64,000 bases of DNA from Hymenobacter duratus (GCF_014698995.1 NZ_JACWZZ010000002.1:186001-250000), one strand, 5' to 3'; shown: positions 31,608 to 41,328, counted from the stretch's first letter. Program-made: numbers and translations. Notes: a model not told the origin generated them from the sequence alone.

Positions 31608-32876
31608 TCACAGGCCGATGCGCCGCAGCCAACGGGCCGCATGCGGATGCTGCAGCCCCAGCCACAGCAGATACGGCAGCAGGGCCACCCGATACCGGTT
31701 GAGTGTGCCCAGATTGGGCGTACTCAGGCCCAGCAGCGCAGCCAGCAGCAGACAATACGCCAGCAGCGCCACCACCACCGCAAACGGCAGACTGCCCGGC
31801 CGCCCTCGGGCTGTTTCTATGGCCGCCCATAGCAGCAGGGCCAGCAGCAGCAGGTTTTCGAGGCCGGCCGCAACATACAGCACGCCACTTCCCTCCCAGG
31901 GCCAGGGACGGCTCAGGGTGGCGGCAACTGCCTGCGGGGTGTGCTGCAGAAGGCTCGTGCCCGTAGGCCGCAGGTCGGGATAGTTGAGGTGCGGGCGGCT
32001 GCCGGAATTCTGCTGCAGTGTGTGGTAGTTGATGAGCAGGCGGCTGGTAAACTTATTGAGGCTGAACACCGGGCTGATTTCTCCCAGCATCCAGGCCCCG
32101 CCCAGCAGCCATCCGGCCAGCAGCAGCACCGCCACCTCGCGCCGAGAGCGGCCCAGCAGCCGCTCGGCCACCCGTATCAGCCCCAGGCCTGACAATACGG
32201 CCAGCAGAAGCCCGGCAAAAAAGAAGCGCATCTGAAAGTGCAGCACCGCCAGCGCCAGGGCCAAAACCACTGCCCCGGGCCGCACCCGCCGGCCACCATA
32301 GAGCCAGCCCAGTACCAGCGCTACCACCGCCGCTCCGCTCCCTACCAGCAGGCTTTCCTTCGTGATGCCCGACGTCCAGTACACGACGCTCGGCCACATC
32401 AGAAAACCAACCAGTACGGCTCCGGCGGGCGTAGCAGGCCAGATTCGGACTACGGCCCGAACCAGCTCCCAGCTGGCCACAAAGCAAAACAGGGAACAGT
32501 AAAGCCCCATCAGCAAAGCGCTGCCATTGCCAGCCAGCTGCAGCCCCGACAGCAGCTTGATAAAGAACAGCGTATTTGAAAACCCGTGAAAAACCAGATG
32601 CCGCCCGCCAAAGTGAAACTCGTTGCTTCCCAGCGTGTGCAGCCAGGCAGCCGGGTCGGCCCAGAGCTGCTGATTGACGGAGCATGACCAGCCGAAATAG
32701 TACAGTGGGTCGCCGCCGATGAAGTAGGTGGCTACGGCACAGGCCAGCACTTTCAGGGCCAGCAGCGGCAGCAGCCAGCGGCCCAGGAGCGGCTCGGCCA
32801 GCCGGAGCCGAAGCCAGCGCCACACCAGCAGCAGCAGGCCACTATTCAGTACCAATGCTACCAGCAGCTGCTTCAC
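31608..32876 (-). CDS. Polytopic membrane protein, possible glycan-assembly enzyme
   Basis: The 422-residue protein is almost entirely membrane-embedded, with about ten helices. Polar motifs are GGDPLYYFGWSCSVNQQLW after the second helix, FSNTLFFIKLLSGLQ, MWPSVVYWTSGITKESLL in the middle and GTLNRYRVALLPYLLW near the end. The R-Y-R-x4-P pattern at the end and WTSGITKES are seen in Bacteroidota proteins related to polysaccharide polymerases or GT-C enzymes, but I cannot assign a reaction. Its ATG overlaps the stop of the DUF2851 gene (ATGA), so the two are translationally coupled. Confidence 0.75.
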   Translation of the reverse strand: MKQLLVALVLNSGLLLLVWRWLRLRLAEPLLGRWLLPLLALKVLACAVATYFIGGDPLYYFGWSCSVNQQLWADPAAWLHTLGSNEFHFGGRHLVFHGFSNTLFFIKLLSGLQLAGNGSALLMGLYCSLFCFVASWELVRAVVRIWPATPAGAVLVGFLMWPSVVYWTSGITKESLLVGSGAAVVALVLGWLYGGRRVRPGAVVLALALAVLHFQMRFFFAGLLLAVLSGLGLIRVAERLLGRSRREVAVLLLAGWLLGGAWMLGEISPVFSLNKFTSRLLINYHTLQQNSGSRPHLNYPDLRPTGTSLLQHTPQAVAATLSRPWPWEGSGVLYVAAGLENLLLLALLLWAAIETARGRPGSLPFAVVVALLAYCLLLAALLGLSTPNLGTLNRYRVALLPYLLWLGLQHPHAARWLRRIGL

Positions 32877-34177
32877 CGGACGGTACTATCACGTTGCAGA
32901 ATCCGGCTCCCGATGGCGCACTGCATGCAGCGGCGCGGCGTGCAGTAGCCCCGATGCAGCGCCAGCAGCCCCTGCGAATCGGCGGCGGTACGCTGCACAA
33001 ATCCCTGCGCGGCATACGCATCGGTGAGGTGGTTATGCTCAGCGGGCAGCTGACTGAGCAGCGCTACGGCGCTTTCCACCAGCTCCGGCTGGCCTACGTG
33101 CCGCGCATACGCTACGCGCAGTGGTACTACCACATTGGTAATCAGCATCTGGATACTGCTTTTGCCCAGCGCGGGCACCTTGCCCGGCACACCCGGCCGG
33201 TAATGCCCGCGCCAGTAGTCGGTGGTAGGTACCTGAAAAAAGCGCATCAGAGTAGGTACATCAGCGGCCGAAAGCAGGGCATCGAACAGGGCGGGGCGGG
33301 CATGCAGCACGGCCGACAGCTGCGCCAGCCGAACCGGTGGGAAGTTGGCGGGCCGCATCCGCAGAAAACTCCACTCGTGGGCGGCCAGTGCCGTGCCGTG
33401 CAGGCTGTACTTGTGGCGCAGAAACTCAAATTCCTGCCGCAGGCCGGCTATATAAGCATCTGTGCGGGTATTCTCATTCTCAGCCAGGAAGCCGGCCTGC
33501 CCAAACAGCAGCGCCTCCAGCTGGCGGGCGTCGTGGCGGTGGCGGCGCAGGACAGGCAGCGGCAGGGCCTTAGCCAGACGAGCCAGCGGCTCACTGTTTT
33601 TCTGGAATCCGAAGGCAGCCGCCAGCGCATGGTAGGCCGTGGCTTCCCAGTCCTGCTTCAGCTGCTCGTGCAGCTCTGCCACAACGGCCGCTTTCTGCTC
33701 TACCCGCTCCAGCAAGGCGCGTTCCGCCATGCTTATCCGCGTAATATCGGGCACGGTGCTCAGTAGCGGGGCGCACGGCAGTGCTTCGGCCGTACCCGGC
33801 GGTGCCACAAGCCGCTCATAGGTATGCAGCAGCGCGGGGGCAAGGCGCGGAGCCAGGGCCAGAGCGGGCACCTCGCTCCCATCGAGACGGCGCACGGGCT
33901 GGTCCGCTTCATAGACCACATGCAGCACTACCTGGTCGTATTTCGGGTCGTGCTGGTGCTGGTGGCGGTGCCAGTCGGAGGCCCGGATATGGATTTCCAC
34001 TGCGCCGTTCCACTCCACTTCGCCCAACTGCAAGCGGGCATTCAGGAAGTCAGGCCCAGCATCGGAATTGCGCATGCCGGGCTTAAGCACGGTTATCAGT
34101 TCGCCGGCAGTGGTTTTTAAATCCGTCTTATCGAAATACTGATACTGCCAGACGTAGTGGAGAAAATCTTCTTGCAT
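32873..34177 (-). CDS. DUF2851 family protein
   Basis: The 434-residue soluble protein begins MQEDFLHYVWQYQYFD, contains GMRNSDAGPDFLNARLQLG, EWNGAVEIHIRASDWHRH and HPKYDQV-like VVLHVVYEADQP, which is the DUF2851 signature in Bacteroidota. The arrangement of Asp, Glu and His/Lys residues (DFLNARL, VEIHI, DWHRHQH) recalls a PD-(D/E)XK-type nuclease core, but activity is unproven. The C-terminus carries a Cys set CTPRRCMQC that may bind an iron-sulfur cluster or zinc. It overlaps the downstream membrane gene by four bases. Confidence 0.88.
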   Translation of the reverse strand: MQEDFLHYVWQYQYFDKTDLKTTAGELITVLKPGMRNSDAGPDFLNARLQLGEVEWNGAVEIHIRASDWHRHQHQHDPKYDQVVLHVVYEADQPVRRLDGSEVPALALAPRLAPALLHTYERLVAPPGTAEALPCAPLLSTVPDITRISMAERALLERVEQKAAVVAELHEQLKQDWEATAYHALAAAFGFQKNSEPLARLAKALPLPVLRRHRHDARQLEALLFGQAGFLAENENTRTDAYIAGLRQEFEFLRHKYSLHGTALAAHEWSFLRMRPANFPPVRLAQLSAVLHARPALFDALLSAADVPTLMRFFQVPTTDYWRGHYRPGVPGKVPALGKSSIQMLITNVVVPLRVAYARHVGQPELVESAVALLSQLPAEHNHLTDAYAAQGFVQRTAADSQGLLALHRGYCTPRRCMQCAIGSRILQRDSTVR

Positions 34178-34275
34178 AACGCTATATCTACATATGAGCG
34201 GACAAGATACAGGAAACGGAATGTCCTGTTTTGATTTCCATGCCTGTAGAGTTAGTTGCGCTCTAAAACCAAACC

Positions 34276-34306
34276 GGCCCGCTTTTGCACGAAGCAGAAG
34301 CGGGCC
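34276..34306 (-). terminator. Terminator after lolA
   Basis: GGCCCGCTTTTGC (34276-34288) and GCAGAAGCGGGCC (34294-34306) pair over 13 bp with one wobble and a five-base loop, 20 bases after the lolA stop codon. Confidence 0.75.
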
Positions 34307-34326
34307 AGCCAGAGTGGCAGAACTGC

Positions 34327-34971
34327 CTAGCGCAGGTCAATGACCTTCACGCCTTTGTATTTGGCTTTGTCGAAGTTGAACGTGGTAGCATCCACGGGCA
34401 CATTCGGCGTAAACTTGTTGATTTTGAAGGTATAGCGGTTGCCGTTCTTCTTGAACATCTGCCAGCTTTTCACCGATTTATCGGCTTTGCTCACCTTCAG
34501 ACGAACCTTGAAAACCGGGTTGTTGCGGTCTTCCGGCGACAGTTCGATGACGTCCACGGCCTCACCGCCTTCCCTGGCTTCCTGCACATAGGAGTACTTG
34601 TAGCCTTTTTTATACAGCGTGTAGATCTGAGAAGGCGAAATTTCCTGCTCATCAGGCTCGTTGTCGGAAATGGTTACTTCGTTTTCCGACTTCATGTAGG
34701 CCCACACGGTCTGGCCGTTGTTGATGACTTCCTGGCCGCTGATTTTCAGCCGGAACTTCTGCCCGCTTACCAGAATGTCGCCGCTTAGATTTTCTTTGAC
34801 TTTGGTGGCATCATTTTCCAGGGTCTGCGTGAAGTTGGCCCGGAAGGCTTTCATCGTCTGGTACTTGGCGCTCATCTGGTCGAGAATCTTGCCGGCTTTG
34901 GGATCCTGCTGCGCCGAAGCGGCCGACAAGAGCGACACGGACAGGGCAAGCAAGGCGAGGTATTTTTTCAT
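34327..34971 (-). CDS. lolA: LolA-like outer-membrane lipoprotein carrier
   Basis: The 214-residue protein has a signal peptide (KKYLALLALSVSLLSAASAQ) and the half-barrel of LolA: MKAFRANFTQTLEND, LSGDILVSGQKFRLKISGQE, NNGQTVWAYMKSENEVTI and FKINKFTPNVPVDATTFNF. In Gram-negative bacteria LolA carries lipoproteins through the periplasm; in Bacteroidota the partner LolB is usually missing. The gene lies 119 bases downstream of ftsK on the same strand, a neighbourhood also known in other phyla. The start was chosen at MKKYLAL because it gives a proper signal peptide. Confidence 0.88.
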   Translation of the reverse strand: MKKYLALLALSVSLLSAASAQQDPKAGKILDQMSAKYQTMKAFRANFTQTLENDATKVKENLSGDILVSGQKFRLKISGQEVINNGQTVWAYMKSENEVTISDNEPDEQEISPSQIYTLYKKGYKYSYVQEAREGGEAVDVIELSPEDRNNPVFKVRLKVSKADKSVKSWQMFKKNGNRYTFKINKFTPNVPVDATTFNFDKAKYKGVKVIDLR

Positions 34972-35090
34972 TGCAAAAAGGTGATTCGGTAGGTTGAGTA
35001 CAGAGACGTGCAAGAGGCCACTTTGTTTAAGCGAGAACAAAAAGAAGTAGAAAAACCTTCCGTATTGGACTCCTGAACATTTTCGGACGC

Positions 35091-38054
35091 TTATTTCGGG
35101 AGCGTATTCAACAACTGTTCCAAACTGTACTCATCCGGAATTAATACCTCCCGGGCCTTGCTGCCCTCAAACGGACCCACAATGCCGGCATGCTCCAACT
35201 GGTCGATGAGGCGGCCGGCGCGGTTGTAGCCCAGCTTCAGGCGGCGCTGCAGCAGCGAGGTGCTGCCCTGCTGGTGCGTGACAATGACGCGGGCCGCTTC
35301 CTCGAACATGGCGTCGCGCTGCGAGGGGTCCATATCCTCCATGTCGCCGCTGCCACCGCCGCTTTCGCCCACCACTTCGGGCAGCAGATACGCATCCGGG
35401 TAGCCCTGCTGCTCCCCGATATAGTCGCAGAGACGGTCTACCTCAGGCGTATCAATGAAGGCGCACTGCACCCGAATGATGTCGGAGCCCTGCGAAATCA
35501 GCATGTCGCCCTGGCCTACCAACTGGTCGGCGCCACCGGCGTCGAGGATGGTGCGCGAGTCGATTTTGCTAGTCACCTTGAAGGAAATGCGGCAGGGGAA
35601 GTTGGCCTTGATGATACCGGTAATCACGTTCACCGAAGGCCGCTGGGTGGCCACAATCAGGTGAATACCGATGGCGCGGGCCAGCTGCGCGAGACGGGCA
35701 ATAGGCGTTTCCACCTCTTTGCCGGCCGTCATCATCAGGTCGGCCAGTTCGTCAATCACCAGCACGATGAAGGGCATGAAGCGGTGGCCCTTCTTCGGGT
35801 TGAGGCGGCGCTCGATGAACTTGCGGTTGTATTCCTTCAGGTTACGGCAGCCCGCATCCTTCAACAGGTCGTAGCGCTTGTCCATTTCCATGCACAAGGA
35901 GTTGAGCGTGTTCACCACCTTCTTGGTGTCGGTGATGATGGCTTCCTCAGTGTCGGGCAGCTTGGCCAAGAAATGGCGCTCAATCTTGTTGAAGATGCTC
36001 AGTTCCACCTTCTTGGGGTCGACGAGCACAAACTTCAGCTGCGCGGGGTGGCGCTTGTAGAGCAGCGAAGCCAGAATTACGTTCAGACCCACCGATTTGC
36101 CCTGGCCGGTGGCCCCGGCCATCAGCAAGTGGGGCATCTTGGCCAGATCTACTACAAACACCTCGTTGGTGATGGTGCGGCCGAAGGCAATCGGCAGGTC
36201 CATTTCAGTGTGCGCAAACTTCTCGGTAGCAAACACCGAACGGATGCTTACCATCTCCTTCTTGGTGTTCGGCACCTCAATACCAATGGTGCCCTTGCCC
36301 GGAATGGGGGCAATGATGCGGATGCCCAACGCCGCGAGGCTCAGGGCAATATCGTCTTCCAGGCTCTTGATTTTGGAGATACGCACCCCGGCATCGGGCA
36401 CGATTTCGTAGAGCGTAACTGTGGGGCCGATGGTGGCCTTAATGCTGGCGATGTTGATGCCGTAGTGGCCCAGCGTCTCCACAATGCGGTCCTTGTTGGC
36501 CTCCAGTTCCTCCTTGGTCACCTGCGCTTTCGCAACGCCGTAGTCATTGAGCAGCTCCAGTGTAGGATACTGGTAGCGCGAGAGGTCCAGCGTAGGGTCG
36601 TAGTTGACGGCAGGCATAGTATCAGCATCCTCATCGTCGTCGGCAATGGAGGCCATGTCGGCGCCGGCGGCGGGGTCCAGCTCGCCGGGCTTGGTTTCAA
36701 TCTGAAAAGTGGGCTGATGCGTGGTGACGGGCACAACGGGCGTAGCGGCCGGCAAGGGCATGTCGGCATCGGCCAGATCGTCCATGGACAGAGGCGTGGG
36801 CACACGGGCAGCAGTGGGAGTCAGCGGCTCCGGGTCGGTGGGTGCTTCTATCGAGAAGCTGGGGCCTTTGGCGGGGGCCGCGGCGCCAGCCGAGGCTACG
36901 GTAGCGGCAGCACTGGCGGCACTCAGTCCGGCGCCAGCAGCCGCTACGCTCAACGGCACAGCTGCACCAGCAGCTCCGGCCATGCCAGCAGCCATGGTGA
37001 AGGCCGGCGAAGCCACAGAACCGGTTGTAACCACCGGTGCATCGGGCGTGCCAAACTCCTCTTCCAGGTCTTCTTCCTCCTCTTCCGCTGCCAAAGCGGG
37101 CACCGGAACCGGACGCGTGGCCGCCGGCCGGATATCACGCACGGTGATGCCGAGGTCGGGCTCTTCTTCCGGCTCGTTTCGGGCATCGAATGCAGCAGGC
37201 GCAGCAGCACGACTGGCCGGGCGGCTGCTCAGGCCATCCTGTACGGTATCTTCCTCATTTTCTTCGCCCTCCGCTCCAAAGCGGGGCAGCGTGATAGACG
37301 TGACGTTGAAGAAATACACCACGAAGGAAATCAGCAGGAAGGCCAGCAGCAGCACTGTGCCCCAGCCAATGAGGCTGTCGAGCCATACGGCAGCTTCGTA
37401 GCCGATACCGCCGCTCAGAAAGTCGAGGCGGTAGCCCAGGTTGGGGTCGGCATCGGGAGCCTGCATAGTAAGCACCACGTAGCCCAGCAACACACTCAGC
37501 CAGCCCATAATGAACAGGCACAGCGCCAGCACATAGCTCACCGAAACCCCGGCACGCCGGAACACAATCTTGTAGCCCAGAAAGAAGACAATCGGAATCA
37601 GGGCAAACGCGGCCACGCCGAACCCCTTGTAAATCAGGACCTGCGCCGCCATAGCCCCGATAAGTCCCAGCCAGTTGCCCGACTGCTTGCCGGCTTCCTT
37701 CACCGGCGTCTGATCCAGGCCTTCCACCACGCTCTGGTCGGCGTGTCCGGTAAACAGGAACGAGAAGAATGCGAAGGTCAGGTACAGGGAGCCAAGCAGG
37801 AAGAAGAAGCCCAGAAACAGCTGAAAGCGCCGGTCGCGCAGGAAACCAAACAGGTTCCCCAGGTTCAGGGAGGGCAGTTTCAGCGGCTTGCGCGGAGGCT
37901 TGGGAGCCGCCTTCGGTTCGGCAGCCCGCCGGTTTTCGCGGGGGGCGGCCACAGGTTCGGGCGCAGCCGCCCGGGGCTGGTTCGCACGGTTCGGCCGCGG
38001 CTCGTTGGCCCGGTTAACGGGGGTGGGGTCTTGCTTGTAGGTATTTTTTGCCAT
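35091..38054 (-). CDS. ftsK: DNA translocase FtsK
   Basis: The 987-residue protein has four N-terminal membrane helices (about 75-255), a long Ala/Pro/Glu-rich linker (about 270-480), the alpha/beta motor with Walker A GATGQGKSVGLN at about 647-658 and DPKKVELS, the Walker B region VIDELADLMM, and a C-terminal gamma winged helix (SLLQRRLKLGYNRAGRLIDQ) that reads KOPS-type sites. FtsK pumps chromosome DNA at the division septum and activates XerCD recombination; an XerD-type recombinase is encoded 2.4 kb away. The start was taken at MAKNTYKQD; TAGATTTG at 38080-38073 is a possible promoter element. Confidence 0.95.
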   Translation of the reverse strand: MAKNTYKQDPTPVNRANEPRPNRANQPRAAAPEPVAAPRENRRAAEPKAAPKPPRKPLKLPSLNLGNLFGFLRDRRFQLFLGFFFLLGSLYLTFAFFSFLFTGHADQSVVEGLDQTPVKEAGKQSGNWLGLIGAMAAQVLIYKGFGVAAFALIPIVFFLGYKIVFRRAGVSVSYVLALCLFIMGWLSVLLGYVVLTMQAPDADPNLGYRLDFLSGGIGYEAAVWLDSLIGWGTVLLLAFLLISFVVYFFNVTSITLPRFGAEGEENEEDTVQDGLSSRPASRAAAPAAFDARNEPEEEPDLGITVRDIRPAATRPVPVPALAAEEEEEDLEEEFGTPDAPVVTTGSVASPAFTMAAGMAGAAGAAVPLSVAAAGAGLSAASAAATVASAGAAAPAKGPSFSIEAPTDPEPLTPTAARVPTPLSMDDLADADMPLPAATPVVPVTTHQPTFQIETKPGELDPAAGADMASIADDDEDADTMPAVNYDPTLDLSRYQYPTLELLNDYGVAKAQVTKEELEANKDRIVETLGHYGINIASIKATIGPTVTLYEIVPDAGVRISKIKSLEDDIALSLAALGIRIIAPIPGKGTIGIEVPNTKKEMVSIRSVFATEKFAHTEMDLPIAFGRTITNEVFVVDLAKMPHLLMAGATGQGKSVGLNVILASLLYKRHPAQLKFVLVDPKKVELSIFNKIERHFLAKLPDTEEAIITDTKKVVNTLNSLCMEMDKRYDLLKDAGCRNLKEYNRKFIERRLNPKKGHRFMPFIVLVIDELADLMMTAGKEVETPIARLAQLARAIGIHLIVATQRPSVNVITGIIKANFPCRISFKVTSKIDSRTILDAGGADQLVGQGDMLISQGSDIIRVQCAFIDTPEVDRLCDYIGEQQGYPDAYLLPEVVGESGGGSGDMEDMDPSQRDAMFEEAARVIVTHQQGSTSLLQRRLKLGYNRAGRLIDQLEHAGIVGPFEGSKAREVLIPDEYSLEQLLNTLPK

Positions 38055-38173
38055 TCTCACGCACCAAAGGGCCAAATCTAGGTAATTCCGGTGAGTAACT
38101 AAGTAGGGTAGCAACCGGGTAATGACGGAAGCAAATCAACCATTTTCAGGTCAATCCACAGCAGATCAGCCAC

Positions 38174-39892
38174 TCATTGCTTCAGTTTGTAGAGCCATAT
38201 TCGCCAGTATGCGGCGGGCTGCTCAAACACGCCCGCCAGCTGCAGACCACTCTGGTCCGGTGTAGCCAGCTTCGCCGCCGACAGCACATAGCGCCCGCCC
38301 AGCCGCCGGAATGCAGCCGTATCGAAGGCGAAATCCTGCACCACACGCTGCTGAAACGCGCCGACCCGAAAATCCTTGCCCAGCTCCGCCGAAAACAGGT
38401 AGCACCGGTTGCCCCAGGCATCAAAGTAGCGGCGCAGCTCCGGGCTTTTGGCCAGCTCGCCGGCAATGATGGGGCGAAACCGGTGCTTGTAGGCCAATGG
38501 GTAGTTGTTCTGATACGAATCGAGGGTGTAAAAATTGTTGAGCTGGGCTACGGCCGGCGGCAGGCCCAGGCACGCCACCCGGTACTGCTCCGGCAACAGG
38601 CCCGACTCCTGACGAATGGTCTGCTGCACCAGCTGAAACAAGTCCAGCGCCACGTAAGCCGTGTAGTTGGGCTCGTGCGGATCGGGCCGGCCGGCCAGCT
38701 CACGCATATTATTCAGCCACTCCATGTTCATGCCGAGGCCAACGAGCAGCTGCAGCGCCACTACTACTGCCTGCCACCGGCCAGACAAGTAACGCAGAGC
38801 CAAGGCCAGCAGCCAGAACCAGAGCAGCGGCGCCAGAAAGTGGAAGCGCCCAAAGTTGAATACGCCCAGCAGCGGCAGCCGGTTTTGTCCTAGCGCTACC
38901 AGCTGCGGGTAGAATCCGCTGAACAGCGCCAGCCCGGCCAGTCCCAGCAGCCACGGCAGCAGGCGGCGCCAGCGGACGGCGCGCTGTCCGGCCGGGGCCA
39001 GGACTACGGCCACCGCTATGGCCAGCAGCACCGCCACGCGCAGAAACCGGCTGGCGTGGTACTGCCCCATCAGAAAGAACTGGCCGGCACTGCGCAGCCC
39101 GGCCTTCAGGCCCAGTGGAGTCAGCTGTGCCAGATCAAACTCCAGCCGGTGTGGCACAAACTGCCGGGCAACCAGCAAAGAGTAGAACAACGGCCATTCT
39201 ACCAGCAGGTACACACTCAACAGCAGGAATACCCCCAGCAAAAATACCCAGTTTGGGCGGCGGGCCCGCCACCAGTCCCGGAGCCACAGCCCTCCCAGCG
39301 CGGCCAGCACAAACGGCCCCACAAACACGAACATGCTCCAGAGCGGAAACCCAACGATAATCACCCAGTGCCACCACCGCGCCGCCCGCCGCCGCAACGC
39401 CAGAAACGCCAGCAGCAGCGCCGGCTGCCCCGCCACCGACAGGCCGTAGACGGCATACAGCGGCAGCACGGCCCAGCAGAGCGCTATAGCGGCCGCTACG
39501 GGTTTAGCCCGAGGTGCTTGCAGCAGTTCCTGCCGCAGCAGCGCGTACATTCCCAGCAGCCCCAGCAGCCGCACCAGCGCCTGCTGCACCAGGTAGGCGG
39601 CCCAGGGCGGGAAAAGCGCAAACAGGCCCATGCCCGCATTCAGGCCCGAGCGTAGCGCGTTGCGCGGCAACCCATCCATGATGGCGGGCACTGTTGCCGA
39701 CGCTTGGTAGTCAAATATTATCCCGTGATGGACAAGCAGATAGGGAATATTCAATTCCGCATCCAGATTATCGTCGATTGTAACGTAACTATGCGCCAGC
39801 AGAATGCCGTATGGCAACAGAAACAGCAGCAAGCCCAGCAGTGCCAGCAGCAACGGTGAAAACCGGGGCGAATCAGTAGGTTTTGATGGCAC
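38174..39892 (-). CDS. Large polytopic membrane protein (DUF6044/YkoS-like)
   Basis: The 572-residue protein has about 11-12 membrane helices in residues 12-390 and a C-terminal non-cytoplasmic domain of about 170 residues. The loop after helix 1, SYVTIDDNLDAELNIPYLL, contains an acidic patch typical of GT-C-fold glycosyltransferases and of the DUF6044 family (YkoS in Bacillus), which I suggest by eye. Other motifs are FSGFYPQLVALGQNR, FNFGRFHFLAPLLWF and LDSYQNNYPLAYKHRFRPII. The likely role is transfer of a lipid-linked sugar at the outer face of the inner membrane, which remains to be shown. Confidence 0.7.
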   Translation of the reverse strand: MPSKPTDSPRFSPLLLALLGLLLFLLPYGILLAHSYVTIDDNLDAELNIPYLLVHHGIIFDYQASATVPAIMDGLPRNALRSGLNAGMGLFALFPPWAAYLVQQALVRLLGLLGMYALLRQELLQAPRAKPVAAAIALCWAVLPLYAVYGLSVAGQPALLLAFLALRRRAARWWHWVIIVGFPLWSMFVFVGPFVLAALGGLWLRDWWRARRPNWVFLLGVFLLLSVYLLVEWPLFYSLLVARQFVPHRLEFDLAQLTPLGLKAGLRSAGQFFLMGQYHASRFLRVAVLLAIAVAVVLAPAGQRAVRWRRLLPWLLGLAGLALFSGFYPQLVALGQNRLPLLGVFNFGRFHFLAPLLWFWLLALALRYLSGRWQAVVVALQLLVGLGMNMEWLNNMRELAGRPDPHEPNYTAYVALDLFQLVQQTIRQESGLLPEQYRVACLGLPPAVAQLNNFYTLDSYQNNYPLAYKHRFRPIIAGELAKSPELRRYFDAWGNRCYLFSAELGKDFRVGAFQQRVVQDFAFDTAAFRRLGGRYVLSAAKLATPDQSGLQLAGVFEQPAAYWRIWLYKLKQ

Positions 39893-39997
39893 GCTAGTAA
39901 GTTTGTTGCAAAAGTACCCCGCCGCTCCGTTACCTCCGCCAACACCTGTTGCAATGCCCGATTAGGTTTCCTCCTACTCTTCTCCGCATTGCTTTCT

Positions 39998-40429
39998 ATG
40001 TCCGATTCCTCTGCCTTCTTCACCGCACAACAGCCGTTTTGCCGTGTGGAATTTGATGCCTGCAACCACTGGCTCCGGGCCACGTGGCGTGGTTTCGTAA
40101 ACCCGCAGCAAGCCCTGCAAAGTGTGGTATCCCATCTGAACCTGCTCAGCAGCCCTCTGTCTCCCCTTTTGCTGAACGATAACAGCCAGGTACTGAATCC
40201 GTGGTTTGACTCGCTGACCTGGCTGCGCTACGTCTGGGAAAGCACCAACACCTGCCCGCCGCTGTGCGTGGCCCACGTGATGCAGCCGGGCGCCAATGCC
40301 AATGTCGGCGACCTGGACATCAGCTGGACGCGCCGCACTGGCACGGAGCTGCAGCTGTTTGAATCGGTGCAGGATGCGGAAGAATGGCTCCACAGCTGCC
40401 AGCGGCAGCACTTCTCCCGCTCGGCCTAG
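39998..40429 (+). CDS. STAS-like hypothetical protein
   Basis: The 143-residue soluble protein starts MSDSSAFFTAQQ. It shares a pattern with the protein at 4663-5061: a strand with W-x-GF, an N-D dipeptide in PLLLNDNSQVL, a Trp-rich segment WFDSLTWLRYVW, and F-x7-EWL near the end. It belongs to the same SpoIIAA/STAS-like group, which has no assigned function. Its stop overlaps the xerD stop by four bases in convergent orientation. An ATG three codons upstream is also possible. Confidence 0.6.
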   Translation: MSDSSAFFTAQQPFCRVEFDACNHWLRATWRGFVNPQQALQSVVSHLNLLSSPLSPLLLNDNSQVLNPWFDSLTWLRYVWESTNTCPPLCVAHVMQPGANANVGDLDISWTRRTGTELQLFESVQDAEEWLHSCQRQHFSRSA

Positions 40430-41328
40430 CTTCGGGGGTGAAATGCCGTGATGACCTGCCGCAGGTAGTCCCGGTCGAGGTGGGTGTAGATTTCGGTGGT
40501 TGTAATGCTTTCGTGGCCCAGCATTTCCTGCACCGCCCGCAGGTCGGCGCCACCTTCTATCAGGTGCGTGGCAAAGGAGTGCCGAAACGTGTGTGGGCTG
40601 ATGCTCTTGCGCACCCCGGCCTTATCGGCGGCGGCCTTGATAACCGTGAAAACCGTGACTCTCGATAGTTTCGAGCCGCGCTTGTTCAGGAAAACGAAAT
40701 CTTCGTGGCCGGGCTTTATATCGAGGTGGCAGCGAATGCCCTGCAGGTACAGGCCCACATGTTTCAGCGCGTCGCGCCCGATGGGCACGAGACGCTCCTT
40801 GTTGCCTTTGCCGGTCACGCGCACAAAGCCTTGGTCTGCGTACACATTGGAAAGGCGCAAATCGGTCAGTTCGCTCACGCGCAGGCCGGAGGAGTACAGC
40901 ACTTCCAGCATGGCGCGGTTGCGGGTGCCCTCAGACGTGCTCAGGTCGATACTGTCGAGCAGTTGTACTATCTCATCGTAGCTGAGCGTATCGGGCAGTT
41001 TGCGGCCGGTTTTGGGCGCCTCCAGCGTGTCGGTGGGGTCCAGCGTGAGCAGGTCTTCCATAATCATGAAGCTGAAGAAGGCCTTAATACCCGACAGAAT
41101 CCGGGCCTGCGAGGTGGCGCTCAGGCCCATACCACCCAGCCACTCCAGAAACTCGCGCAACAGGGCCGTCGTCACTTCTTTGGGCGAGTTGGGCAGGTGC
41201 CGCAGCTCCAGAAAGTGCCGCAGCTTGCCCGCATCCCGCACATACGCCTCCACGGAGTTGGCGGAAAGCGACTTTTCGAGCTGCAGGTAGCCTTCGAATT
41301 GCCGGAGCGTGACGGACCAAGTAGACAT
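40426..41328 (-). CDS. xerD: Site-specific tyrosine recombinase XerD
   Basis: The 300-residue recombinase has an N-terminal SAM-like core-binding domain (LRQFEGYLQLEKSLSANSVEAY) and the catalytic domain with the R-K-H-R-H-Y set: Arg in SSGLRVSELTDL, Lys in GKGNKERLVP, HTFRHSFATHL, GHESITTTEIYTH with the His and the Tyr nucleophile. It resolves chromosome dimers at dif together with XerC and FtsK; the XerD label rests on length and overall similarity. ftsK lies 2.4 kb downstream on the same strand. Confidence 0.92.
   Translation of the reverse strand: MSTWSVTLRQFEGYLQLEKSLSANSVEAYVRDAGKLRHFLELRHLPNSPKEVTTALLREFLEWLGGMGLSATSQARILSGIKAFFSFMIMEDLLTLDPTDTLEAPKTGRKLPDTLSYDEIVQLLDSIDLSTSEGTRNRAMLEVLYSSGLRVSELTDLRLSNVYADQGFVRVTGKGNKERLVPIGRDALKHVGLYLQGIRCHLDIKPGHEDFVFLNKRGSKLSRVTVFTVIKAAADKAGVRKSISPHTFRHSFATHLIEGGADLRAVQEMLGHESITTTEIYTHLDRDYLRQVITAFHPRS

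Noticed and set aside
35190..38081. 963-residue open frame on the + strand opposite ftsK
   Set aside because: Composition is dominated by His, Arg, Gln and Gly with no domain pattern, and the minus strand holds a complete FtsK. Long antisense frames are common in GC-rich DNA.
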